Shown: positions 9,137-17,646 of the stretch, one piece after another
Numbering within the stretch: position 1 is the first letter of the stretch
Layout: the number at the start of each line of letters is the position of its first letter
From: Desulfobacteraceae bacterium
Lineage (GTDB): Bacteria; Desulfobacterota; Desulfobacteria; Desulfobacterales; Desulfobacteraceae
Direction of reading: 5' to 3'
DNA: 64,000 nucleotides
Assembly (NCBI GenBank): GCA_016744295.1
Contig: JADGEQ010000013.1
Coordinates: forward strand, 62,001-126,000
Made by a program: the position numbers and the translations under genes
The notes under the pieces: generated by a model
The model's database searches: none
Seen by the model: the letters and a program-made list of their open reading frames with translations, nothing else
Told to the model about the DNA's origin: nothing

Positions 9137-9802
9137 TTGAAAACATTCAACCTCTGTGTTCTCATTGCCGTCTGTAGTTTGGTCGGGCAGTGGTTTGTTT
9201 TCCTAAATCCCATGGTCCATGCAGAGGACAGTATTGATTGTACGGATGTAAGGGTTTTTTATGTGGACGATCCCAGCTTGACCCATGAAGAGCGGCTTCG
9301 TCTTATGGACAAAGCCTTTTTGGAGTCACTCAATAAATATGAATTGTGCCGGTCCGCAAAGGAGAAGGCAGCAGCCCCTTCCGAAGCTGCTGCCAACAAT
9401 GGGGCAACGACAGATTCTGGAAATTCCCTCGGGGGTTCCCCGGGAGACTCTCCAGAAGATTTGAGTCGCAAGGCAGGCGGTATATCGGCGGGGGAGTCTA
9501 TTGCAAGTTCAGCAATGTCGGGAACGGAGGCGCCTGAAAAACAGTTTTCTGCAGAAGAGATTGAGACGGATGTCCTGGTGGGAGAGCAGGGTTCACAGAA
9601 CCCAAAAGAGGCTAGTGGCAACACCACCAATAAAAAGATGGAAAAATCAAACGGGAAGCTTCCGGAGGATATTCCAACAGCTCAAAATGATGATGCCCTG
9701 GCCGCACAGATAAGGTATGCGGCTGAAAATGAAACAGATCCTGTCAAACGTGAGCAGTTGTGGAACGAGTACAGAAAATACAAAGGTCTGCCCACCCAAT
9801 AA
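9137..9802 (+). CDS. Secreted protein with low-complexity linker
   Basis: 221 aa from a TTG start supported by an AAGGAG 6-7 nt upstream. Residues 1-30 form a signal peptide. A short conserved-looking segment with two Cys (DCTD..., YELC...) lies at residues 33-75, followed by a Ser/Gly/Glu/Ala-rich linker (about 80-180) and a charged C-terminal helix. Composition suggests a periplasmic tether or adaptor. Family not recognised. It sits 25 bases after the lipoprotein gene and 17 before the next, clearly within the operon. Confidence 0.65.
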   Translation: MKTFNLCVLIAVCSLVGQWFVFLNPMVHAEDSIDCTDVRVFYVDDPSLTHEERLRLMDKAFLESLNKYELCRSAKEKAAAPSEAAANNGATTDSGNSLGGSPGDSPEDLSRKAGGISAGESIASSAMSGTEAPEKQFSAEEIETDVLVGEQGSQNPKEASGNTTNKKMEKSNGKLPEDIPTAQNDDALAAQIRYAAENETDPVKREQLWNEYRKYKGLPTQ

Positions 9803-9819
9803 CCCCCAGGAGAGGCACC

Positions 9820-11040
9820 ATGATTTTAAAAAAAATAATCACTGTCTTTGTTATTTTTACATTTTTTCTTTCAGGGTGTGCAACCCATAATCGAACCACA
9901 TCAACGGTGGGGCCTCTGCCATCTTCGTCCTATTCAAAAGCAGTAAAAAAACAACCGGTGACAATCCCTTTGCTCGAAGTAATCATTCCTGTTTTTGATC
10001 CGGGTCTGCCTGAATCCGAGGAGGATGCAAAAGAGGTCTGGCCGGAATTGCGCAGGGCAGAAGCCAATCGGTTTGCCCTTAAGATGAAGGACGCTTTGGA
10101 AGCCACCGGTAAATTCGGTGCTGTGCGGGTGACACCGGATGGAAGCGCCACGGGCGATTTGTATGTTCTTGGCAGAATTGAAGCATCAAATGGGCGAGAG
10201 GTTGCCGTGGAAATAGAGGTGGTGGATATCAGCGGTAAAAGATGGCTGGCAGAATCCTTTGAGCATGAGGTATCCCCGGATTTCCACAGGGATCAAAGAA
10301 ATAAGGGCCTAGACCCCTACGATCCTTTGTTTGAACAAGCGGCTGCAGCAATTGTTGAAGAGCTCAGTGATTATTCTTTGCAGGCGCTTACAGACCTTCA
10401 ATACATTACAAACCTCAGGTTTGGCACCAATTTTTCTGAAGAAACCTTTATGCAATACATGGAAACCCGGGGAAATACATTTTCCCTGGTGAGCAAACCC
10501 AGTGACAATGACCCCATGTTAGAGCGTGTAAAGGCGATACGGGTGAGAGATCAGCTTTTTATTGATAGCCTCCAGGACAACTACACCTCTTTTTCTGACC
10601 AGATGAATGAAAGTTATCTGATGTGGCAGGAGCAGAGTCTTTTTGAGACCCAGGCGGCCCGGGACGCCAAGAGAAAAAGTATGGGCCAGGCCATAGGGGG
10701 GGTGCTGCTAATTAGCCTGGCGGTTCTTGCGGGGGTGTCGGGATCAAATTCCAATAGTACCGGCGCCAGTGCAGCCGGTACTACGGGGGCGATTCTTGGC
10801 GGCCTGGCGGGTGCCTCTTTGCTTTCAAAGAGTTTTAAGACCAGTGAGGAGGCAAAGGTGCACCGGGAAGCCCTTAATGAACTGGGCCAGTCCATTGACA
10901 TGGAACTGTCCCCCCGGGTCATTGCCTTTGAACGACAAAGTGTTGAACTGACCGGTGATGCTAAGGAACAATTTGCCCAGTGGCGGAAATTCTTGCAAAA
11001 AATCTATGCAGAAGAACAGACACCTGATGTGCAGCTATAA
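9820..11040 (+). CDS. Large lipoprotein with glycine-rich hydrophobic segment
   Basis: 406 aa using the ATG at 9820, which has AGGAG upstream; an in-frame start at 9760 would overlap the previous gene and hide the signal. The lipobox FLSGC puts the acylated Cys at residue 20. Residues about 55-190 form an alpha/beta domain. A helical region follows, then a hydrophobic Gly/Ser-rich stretch near residues 300-345 (an SNSNSTGAS-type sequence between hydrophobic helices) that resembles glycine-zipper segments of envelope lipoproteins. Role inferred: an envelope-spanning part of the operon's complex. No enzymatic motif. Confidence 0.7.
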   Translation: MILKKIITVFVIFTFFLSGCATHNRTTSTVGPLPSSSYSKAVKKQPVTIPLLEVIIPVFDPGLPESEEDAKEVWPELRRAEANRFALKMKDALEATGKFGAVRVTPDGSATGDLYVLGRIEASNGREVAVEIEVVDISGKRWLAESFEHEVSPDFHRDQRNKGLDPYDPLFEQAAAAIVEELSDYSLQALTDLQYITNLRFGTNFSEETFMQYMETRGNTFSLVSKPSDNDPMLERVKAIRVRDQLFIDSLQDNYTSFSDQMNESYLMWQEQSLFETQAARDAKRKSMGQAIGGVLLISLAVLAGVSGSNSNSTGASAAGTTGAILGGLAGASLLSKSFKTSEEAKVHREALNELGQSIDMELSPRVIAFERQSVELTGDAKEQFAQWRKFLQKIYAEEQTPDVQL

Positions 11041-11060
11041 CGATAACCTTCGGAGATATT

Positions 11061-12476
11061 GTGATTGAAGATAAGCTTAGGCAGGCACGCCTGCGCACGG
11101 CCAAGGGCAGAATGCAATTGGGGATCGGTTTGCTTGTCACCATTTGCCTCTGCGCTCTTTTGGTGGCGGGTCTTTCTTTTTTTGATTTTTCCCAGAAGAG
11201 CCTGCCGGTTGCTGAGCCACCAAAACAAATCCTTGCTGAAAACGACCAGGAAAAAATTCGCTCAGAATTAATTGAGAGACTAAAGGAATATGAAAATGAA
11301 CTGGAACCCCGTCTGGAGGCGGCCAACCTTCAGGGCTGGAATCCAGAGGGCCTTGTTGAGATAACCGTGCTTAAAAATGAATTGATGTCATCCTTTGGCA
11401 ATGGAGAATATGGGATCGCCATGGACCATCTTCTGCTGCTTGAAAATTTAACCCTGGAGATGGTTCAACAGGCAGATCAAATTTTTGAAGAAAATCTGGA
11501 GAAGGCAGCCTCGCTGCTGGCAGAAGAGAACTATGAAGGGGCAAATCGTCATATTGAAAAGGCCTTGTCAGTCCGCCAATCCCCTGGGGCATTGGCGCTG
11601 GCCCGGGAAATTGAAAAACTTCCCCGGACCCTTGTGCTCTTAAATGGGGCAAGGGTTGCCCGGGCTGAAAATAATCTTGAAAAAGAATATGACTTTTTAG
11701 GCCAAGTTTTGGGTGTTGCCCCGGAACGCGAAGGGGTTAAGGAGCGCCTGGGGGTGCTGGCCGGTCTTATTCGATCCCGAAATTTTGACCGGCATATTTC
11801 TTCGGGCTTTGCCCATATAGAAACACGACAGACAAAAAAGGTCCGATATCATTACCAGGAGGCCCAAAAAATTGACCCCCAACGGCCGGAGCTTTCAATG
11901 CTCATGGCGCAATTGCTGGACCTGGAAAAATCGCTTCGTGTCGAGCAGGCTGTCAGCCAGGCGAAACAAGCAATTCGACAAGATGACTGGCAGAAGGTCA
12001 AAATGTATTTTGCCAGGGCCGCAACGGATGCGCCGGAAAATAAAACAGTGGCCGAGGGGTTGCAGCGGGCCGACCATTTTATTGAACTTCTGGCAAGTTT
12101 GGGCTTCTATTTAAAAAATCCCTACCGGTTATCCAATCCTGATGTTCGCAAACGAGCGGAAAAGAGACTGGTCCAGGCTGAAACAGCGTCGGGTTACAGT
12201 TTTGCCATACGAACACAGGCCCGCCAATTAAGTGAACTGATGACCCGGGTAAACCGGTCCATTCTCGTCACCGTCATTTCCGATAACAAAACATATGTAT
12301 TGGTTCGCAGTGTTGGAAAGGTGGGGGTTGTTTTTCAAAAAATTATACAGCTTAAACCTGGAAATTATACCTTTGAAGGGGCCAGAAAGGGGTTTAAATC
12401 AAAACTTGTCCAGGCCTTTATTCCCTATGACCAGGATAGCTTTAGTGTGCGGGTAATTTGTGATGAACTCATTTAA
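11061..12476 (+). CDS. Single-pass membrane protein with TPR-like periplasmic domain
   Basis: 471 aa from a GTG start with a GGAG upstream. One transmembrane helix spans residues about 20-43. The rest is a long alpha-helical region with Ala/Leu/Glu periodicity reminiscent of TPR or Sel1-like repeats (for example around 145-180 and 245-300), and a short beta-rich C-terminus (residues about 395-470). This suggests an inner-membrane scaffold with a periplasmic protein-binding arm. Its end overlaps the start of the next gene by 14 bases, a sign of coupled translation. Confidence 0.65.
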   Translation: MIEDKLRQARLRTAKGRMQLGIGLLVTICLCALLVAGLSFFDFSQKSLPVAEPPKQILAENDQEKIRSELIERLKEYENELEPRLEAANLQGWNPEGLVEITVLKNELMSSFGNGEYGIAMDHLLLLENLTLEMVQQADQIFEENLEKAASLLAEENYEGANRHIEKALSVRQSPGALALAREIEKLPRTLVLLNGARVARAENNLEKEYDFLGQVLGVAPEREGVKERLGVLAGLIRSRNFDRHISSGFAHIETRQTKKVRYHYQEAQKIDPQRPELSMLMAQLLDLEKSLRVEQAVSQAKQAIRQDDWQKVKMYFARAATDAPENKTVAEGLQRADHFIELLASLGFYLKNPYRLSNPDVRKRAEKRLVQAETASGYSFAIRTQARQLSELMTRVNRSILVTVISDNKTYVLVRSVGKVGVVFQKIIQLKPGNYTFEGARKGFKSKLVQAFIPYDQDSFSVRVICDELI

Positions 12477-14478
12477 TAAAACTCTGGATCAGGCAAAAAA
12501 CCGGCAAAAAAGAGTCTACCTTATTGCAGGGGGGACACTTGTTTCGGTTTTCCTGCTGATGACACTGTTCTTTGTTGTCCTGCGGGGAACCCATATTGAG
12601 ATTAACCCGGAGGAAGCACGAGAAAATGCCGTTTACAGGGTTGACCGGGGACTGGGGTTTTGCCTGGGAGATACGGCCTATACCTTTACCGGAGACCTGG
12701 TTGTTGCAGTTGTTTCACCCGGTTTTAAGGCGGCAAGTGCTGTCATTGATGCTCAAGATTTGGGCAAGGTATTTTCCCTGGAATTATCTGAATTACCTGG
12801 GCATTTGGTCGTTGACCTTTCAGGTGCCGACACCCTTGGGGCCGGGACATCATGGCGGATCAACAATCGTGTTTTGGGTCCCTCGGAAAGGCTGAATATA
12901 GAACTTGAGGCCGGTAGTTACACCCTGATGATCGACAATCCCTTTTTTCAGTTAAAGCAAGTGGACCTTGAGATTGTACGGGGGGAAGAAACAGCCTTAC
13001 ACGAGACCCTATCGCCTGTTAAGGGACTGTTGAATATTGCCTCCAAACCTTTGGGGGCTACGGTTTTTATTGACAATGAAAAGGTTGGGCAAACTCCCTT
13101 ACAACTTGCGAGGACCGGGGGAAACCATGGGGTGCGCCTGGTGCTGGAAAACCATGCTGAAACCCTTGAACAGCTGTCGATTAGCCGGGGCAATCCAAGG
13201 GTGAACCGGAATTATCAGCTTGAACTTAAAAAAGGGCGGGTAAAGCTCAGTCTTGTGCCCAAGGGCGGGACCCTGCTGGTGAATGGTGTCCAGAGATCAG
13301 AACCCCTTGTCCTGGATGCAACCCTGACCCATCGCCTGACTTATATGAAGCCGGGGTTTTATCCTGAAACCCGGACCATACGGTTGGCCGCTGGCCAGGA
13401 AAAGCAGGTTGTTTTTCAACTGAAACCCGAAATGGGAAGGGTTGAGATCGTTTCCCATCCCCAGGCAACCGTCTTGATTGACAAGAAAGATTTTGGGACA
13501 AGTCCTGTCAGCACAGACCTTTTAGCCGTTGACCATGAAATTATAATAAAAAAATCCGGGTATCGATCTGTTGTTAAACAGGTTGTGCCCAAAGGGGGAA
13601 GGGTTCAAAAAGTATCGGTATCCCTTTTCACCGAATACCAGGCCAGGTTAAAGGAAGCGCCACGGCAGTTTACCAATAGCGTTGGGATCAAACTTAAATT
13701 GTTTGTTGTTTCAGACAGCCTTACCATGGGGGCACCTCGGTCCCAAAAAGGGCAGCGGGCCAATGAGTTTGAGAAAAAAATTCGTCTGACAAAGCCTTTT
13801 TATGCAAGTATTTTTGAAATCACAAATAGCCAGTTTGCAGCATTTGATCCTAAAAAAGCGCCAGGCCCTGCCAATATGCCGGTTACTTCGGTTAGCTGGC
13901 AAGAGGCGGCAGCCTTTTGTAACTGGTTGAGTGCAAAGGAAAAAATCCGCCCCTTCTACAGAACAAAAGAGGGGAAGGTGACAGGTTTTGATCTTGCCGA
14001 AGGCTATCGGTTGCTCAGTGAGGGTGAATGGGAGTGGCTGGCCCGCAAGTCCGGCAAGGCAAAACAGACCCTTTTTACCTGGGGCGATGTCAGGGTCATA
14101 CCGGCTAAAACGGCCAATCTGGCAGATGAAAGTGCCAAGGGTCAGGTGAAATTTTTTGTTCCCAATTACAAGGATGGATATGCCAATGCAGCCCCTGTTG
14201 GCAGTTTTGACAAAGAACCCTCGGGTCTTTATGATATGGCAGGCAATGTTAGTGAATGGGTTCACGACGTCTATTCCATCCTGCCACCCAGGGGCGAGAA
14301 CATAGCGGGCAACCCTTTGGGGGAACAGCAAGGATATACCCATGTGGTGAAAGGTGCCAATTGGCGTTCGGGTACCATTACCACCCTGCGACCGGCATTT
14401 CGGGAGGGACTGACGGCCGGCCGTGATGATCTGGGCTTTCGAATCGGACGTTATTTATATGGAGGAAAAAATGAATAA
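12463..14478 (+). CDS. Membrane-anchored PEGA-repeat protein with FGE-sulfatase-like domain
   Basis: 671 aa from the ATG at 12463 (a GTG directly before it is an alternative). A transmembrane helix at about 20-42 is followed by a beta-rich region with three PEGA-like units (about 185-400; each ends in a Gly-Tyr/Phe turn). The C-terminal 250 residues form a formylglycine-generating-enzyme/SUMF1-type fold (ITNSQF, PVTSVSWQEAAAFCNWLS, LSEGEWEWLAR, YDMAGNVSEWV, GFRIGRYL). The segment where true FGEs carry their paired copper-binding Cys reads KGANWRSG...RPAFREG and has none, so it is probably a binding or structural domain. Likely periplasmic. Confidence 0.85.
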   Translation: MNSFNKTLDQAKNRQKRVYLIAGGTLVSVFLLMTLFFVVLRGTHIEINPEEARENAVYRVDRGLGFCLGDTAYTFTGDLVVAVVSPGFKAASAVIDAQDLGKVFSLELSELPGHLVVDLSGADTLGAGTSWRINNRVLGPSERLNIELEAGSYTLMIDNPFFQLKQVDLEIVRGEETALHETLSPVKGLLNIASKPLGATVFIDNEKVGQTPLQLARTGGNHGVRLVLENHAETLEQLSISRGNPRVNRNYQLELKKGRVKLSLVPKGGTLLVNGVQRSEPLVLDATLTHRLTYMKPGFYPETRTIRLAAGQEKQVVFQLKPEMGRVEIVSHPQATVLIDKKDFGTSPVSTDLLAVDHEIIIKKSGYRSVVKQVVPKGGRVQKVSVSLFTEYQARLKEAPRQFTNSVGIKLKLFVVSDSLTMGAPRSQKGQRANEFEKKIRLTKPFYASIFEITNSQFAAFDPKKAPGPANMPVTSVSWQEAAAFCNWLSAKEKIRPFYRTKEGKVTGFDLAEGYRLLSEGEWEWLARKSGKAKQTLFTWGDVRVIPAKTANLADESAKGQVKFFVPNYKDGYANAAPVGSFDKEPSGLYDMAGNVSEWVHDVYSILPPRGENIAGNPLGEQQGYTHVVKGANWRSGTITTLRPAFREGLTAGRDDLGFRIGRYLYGGKNE

Positions 14479-14617
14479 AGTGAGCAGGATGATCCATACG
14501 AGACCTGTGGTGTTCCTTTTGGTATTGGTTGTTCTTCTTGTCACCGTTGCAACCGTCTATGGGGTGCTGCCGACAATCAGCCTGAATTCTCCAACCTCTT
14601 TTCCCGTGGATATTTGA
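14471..14617 (+). CDS. Small single-pass membrane protein
   Basis: 48 aa. The ATG at 14471 directly follows GGAGGAAAAA and overlaps the end of the PEGA/FGE gene by 8 bases; the stop lies 1 base before the TolQ-like gene. The protein has one hydrophobic helix (residues about 12-30, Val/Leu-rich) and a short tail. Its placement between an anchored periplasmic protein and a proton-channel subunit suggests an accessory membrane subunit. No homologue recognised. Confidence 0.6.
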   Translation: MNKVSRMIHTRPVVFLLVLVVLLVTVATVYGVLPTISLNSPTSFPVDI

Positions 14618-14618
14618 T

Positions 14619-15422
14619 ATGTCGGAAATAGTGAAAAATTTTATTGCCCTCATCCTTTCTATTCTCCTGGTTCACCTTGTTTACATCGGCTATGTTCGTC
14701 CCCAAGCCGATGTTCTGCTGGAGGCAGCAAAGCTTGCGGGTCTATCCGCTCCCCGGGACCTGGTGATTGTCCTCAAGGATTATGAACAGGAAATCTGTTT
14801 TATTTTGATGCTCTGGGGCAGTTTTCTCATTTTGAGCAAATGTCTGGTGATATTACGAAATAATTATCTTTTTACTGTTGACCTGATTGAAGAAACCAGT
14901 GAAGAAACAGGGAATGAACCATCGGAGGAAGCAATTGAAAAAACAGGGGACAAAAAGATTGTGCCCGAAGCGATTATTGAAAAACTCGACACAGCGCTTT
15001 CAGCGGATCGTAATCTGGCACCCCTTGTTCAGACCCTGCGGGCAGCTTTGTGGCGGTATGCCGGGACAGGGAATGTGCAAAACCTTTCCGACGCCATTGA
15101 AAGCCGTGTTGAGGCACTTGCCCTTCGCCAGGATGCTGAAAATTCAATGATCCGTTATCTTATCTGGGCAATTCCCTCCATTGGTTTCATCGGGACTGTT
15201 CGGGGAATCGGTCAAGCGCTCTCCCTTGCAGACAAAGCCCTTGCCGGAGACATTGCCGGCATGACCAACAGCCTGGGTGTCGCTTTTAACTCAACACTTG
15301 TCGCCCTGTTGATCAGTCTTTTTTTGATGTTTATTTTCCATCAGCTCCAGCGCCTTCAGGATGGTCAGCTCGTGGATATTCAGGCCTATTGTGATCAGTA
15401 TCTTATTGCCCGGATTAAATAA
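14619..15422 (+). CDS. MotA/TolQ/ExbB-family proton channel subunit
   Basis: 267 aa with four predicted membrane segments: about 8-27, 57-78, 178-200 and 222-245. The last pair carries the family hallmark: IPSIGFIGTVRGIGQAL, then LGVAFNSTLVALLISLF, the TolQ/ExbB TM2-TM3 region with its conserved Gly and Thr. The cytoplasmic loop is long and rich in Glu/Thr (about 90-125). Members form a pentamer around a dimer of ExbD/TolR/MotB partners and use proton or sodium flow to move them. Here the partners are likely the two vWA proteins that follow 11 bases downstream. Confidence 0.85.
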   Translation: MSEIVKNFIALILSILLVHLVYIGYVRPQADVLLEAAKLAGLSAPRDLVIVLKDYEQEICFILMLWGSFLILSKCLVILRNNYLFTVDLIEETSEETGNEPSEEAIEKTGDKKIVPEAIIEKLDTALSADRNLAPLVQTLRAALWRYAGTGNVQNLSDAIESRVEALALRQDAENSMIRYLIWAIPSIGFIGTVRGIGQALSLADKALAGDIAGMTNSLGVAFNSTLVALLISLFLMFIFHQLQRLQDGQLVDIQAYCDQYLIARIK

Positions 15423-15433
15423 TTGGTGGCTGT

Positions 15434-16492
15434 ATGAGACGTCATCGCAGGTCAGAAGGTTTCAATCTTGCGTTTCTTGACATCATGTCCTGCGGCCTTG
15501 GGGCGGTGGTACTGGTATTTATGCTGGTAAAGCATGATGTTGTTACCTCAACCAGTGAAACCGATCTTCTGGCAAAAGAGGTGCAGCAGCTGGAACTTAC
15601 CCAAGAGGAACTTGGCCAAACCCTGGCACAACTGCAGATTATCGCACGCTCCCGGGAAGATACAACGGCGAAGCTTCGCGCCCGGCTTGCCCGGCTTGAG
15701 CAGTCTCTTCTGGAGAAAAAAATGAGCCTTGCCAGGAAAAAAGCCCAGGTGGCTGCTTTGAAAAATGATATTTCCAAAAGACCCATTGCCCATAAAGAAG
15801 ATCTTGTGGAAGCGGATATGGGGGGAGAAGAAAATTATCTCATGGGCCTGAAAATTCAAGGGGACCGTATTGCGGTTCTTCTGGACGCAAGTGCATCCAT
15901 GACCGACGAGACGCTTATCAATATTATTAAAAGAAAAAACGGGTCTGCTGCCGACAAAAAACAGGGACCCAAATGGTTTCGAACCAAAAAAATTCTGCGC
16001 TGGATTCTTGCCCGTGTTCCTAAAACCAGTCAGATAGCGGTTATCTCTTACAATTCTTCTGTAAAATTCATTGGCAAGGCCAATTGGATGAAACTTGACT
16101 CCGCAGCCCTGGGGGCTGTCTATCAGGAGCTTGACAGGATTATCCCCCAGGGCGCCACCAATCTGCAAAAAGGGCTGGAGGCTGTTTCCGGTAAAGGGGT
16201 CACAGACCTTTATATCATCACCGACGGGCTGCCCACCGTGGGGGAATCCCGTTACGCAAACCTAAATCCTTTTTCCGGCTGCAGTTCTCTTTTGGGAAAA
16301 TCCGCCACAATTTCAGGTGAATGCCGGGTAAAGTTGTTTCGGCAGACCCTTAAGGATACCTCCCTCGGCATTGTAAAAGTCAATGTGATTTTATTGCCCA
16401 TTGAAGGGGATCCCGATGCAGTAAATGAATACTGGGGGTGGGCCGCTGGAACAGGGGGACTTTTGATAAGTCCTGCGGTGAACTGGCCATGA
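15434..16492 (+). CDS. Membrane-anchored von Willebrand A protein, first of two
   Basis: 352 aa. An N-terminal helix (about 12-33) contains FLDIMSCGLGAVVLV. Its Leu-Asp-Ile sits like the essential Asp of the ExbD/TolR transmembrane helix. A coiled coil (about 45-115) leads to a vWA domain (about 138-352) with a full MIDAS set: DASAS near 152, a Thr in GATN, and TDG in ITDGLPTVG. It should bind a divalent metal and a protein partner in the periplasm. It overlaps the next gene by 4 bases (ATGA). Confidence 0.8.
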   Translation: MRRHRRSEGFNLAFLDIMSCGLGAVVLVFMLVKHDVVTSTSETDLLAKEVQQLELTQEELGQTLAQLQIIARSREDTTAKLRARLARLEQSLLEKKMSLARKKAQVAALKNDISKRPIAHKEDLVEADMGGEENYLMGLKIQGDRIAVLLDASASMTDETLINIIKRKNGSAADKKQGPKWFRTKKILRWILARVPKTSQIAVISYNSSVKFIGKANWMKLDSAALGAVYQELDRIIPQGATNLQKGLEAVSGKGVTDLYIITDGLPTVGESRYANLNPFSGCSSLLGKSATISGECRVKLFRQTLKDTSLGIVKVNVILLPIEGDPDAVNEYWGWAAGTGGLLISPAVNWP

Positions 16493-17433
16493 AAAGAAAG
16501 AAAAAGGATTTTGATATATTTAACCTCTCCTTTTTGGATATCATCTCCTGCGGGTTCGGAGCGGTGGTGCTGCTGGTGTTAATCTCCAACACCGTTGAAA
16601 ACACCTCTCCGTCAAGTGTAATGGCGGTGGAGAAACTGTTGGGGCAGGTGATGACCTTGGAAAACAGCATCGATACTCTGGCCCAAAAAATCGATCAGCA
16701 AAAAAAAAATACCGACACCCGGCTTGCAGCGAGCAATCAATTGGAAGCTGCCGCCCAAATCCTTTCAAAGACCCTCTCCACCCGAGAACAAGAGGAAAAT
16801 GAACTGGCGGGTGATCTGCAGGGGCTCTCTTTGGTGCAGTCGACTTTAAATAGGGTTTCGATTTCAATCTCAACCACCAACACCCTTCGTGATGAGGAGG
16901 TGGGCGGCATCCCCGTGGACAGTGATTATGTCATTTTCATTATTGACACATCCGGCAGTATGCAGGCTAACTGGAGCCGTGTCTCACGGGAAATCCTGAA
17001 TGTTTTGAGTATCCATCCCAAAGTGATGGGATTTCAGATTTTAAACGACATGGGAAAATCGCTTATTTCAGGGTATAGCGGTCGTTGGATTCCCGACACA
17101 CCCCAGCGGCGGAAAAGTGTGATGCGGGTGTTCGGCAGTTGGGCCGATGCCTCTAACTCCAGCCCTGTGGAAGGGATAGAAACGGCATTGAAACGCTATG
17201 CAAAAAAGGGTCAGTCAATGGCGATTTATGTTTTTGGAGATGATTATTCCGGTTCCTCCTATGATCCGGTGATTGCCGGCATCACAAAAATGAACCATCG
17301 GCAAACCGGCCAGCCCCTGGCAAAGATTCATGGGGTTGGTTTTCTCTCGGAGCACACCACCAGCCGCTTTGCCATTTTGATGCGGGAGCTTACGAAAAAG
17401 AACGGGGGAACCTTTCTGGCCTTGCCATTATAA
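16489..17433 (+). CDS. Membrane-anchored von Willebrand A protein, second of two
   Basis: 314 aa using the ATG that overlaps the previous stop; an upstream in-frame start would lie inside the previous gene. It starts very basic, then has a helix at about 11-33 with FLDIISCGFGAVVLLVLI, nearly the same as its neighbour. A coiled coil and a vWA domain (about 145-314) follow, with the MIDAS motif DTSGSM near 152. The expected MIDAS Thr position appears to be a Ser/Pro-containing segment. Likely the second ExbD/TolR-like rotor partner of the channel subunit; last gene of the operon. Confidence 0.8.
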   Translation: MKRKKKDFDIFNLSFLDIISCGFGAVVLLVLISNTVENTSPSSVMAVEKLLGQVMTLENSIDTLAQKIDQQKKNTDTRLAASNQLEAAAQILSKTLSTREQEENELAGDLQGLSLVQSTLNRVSISISTTNTLRDEEVGGIPVDSDYVIFIIDTSGSMQANWSRVSREILNVLSIHPKVMGFQILNDMGKSLISGYSGRWIPDTPQRRKSVMRVFGSWADASNSSPVEGIETALKRYAKKGQSMAIYVFGDDYSGSSYDPVIAGITKMNHRQTGQPLAKIHGVGFLSEHTTSRFAILMRELTKKNGGTFLALPL

Positions 17434-17646
17434 AGGTACACCTCTGGGTTCAGTCCTGGGATATTTCACCCCCGGGCCCGGGAGCTAATCTTTCATCTCG
17501 GTTTGGAAAATTTGTTCATGGGAAATCCGTCCACCTGGCGATTTAGAAAAAACCGTTCATTGAAACGGCTGGGTCAACTCCTGGACAATGGCCTATATCC
17601 TTCATTGCCTCAATTATTTGCTCTTTCTTAGAATTTTTCGTAAGCA

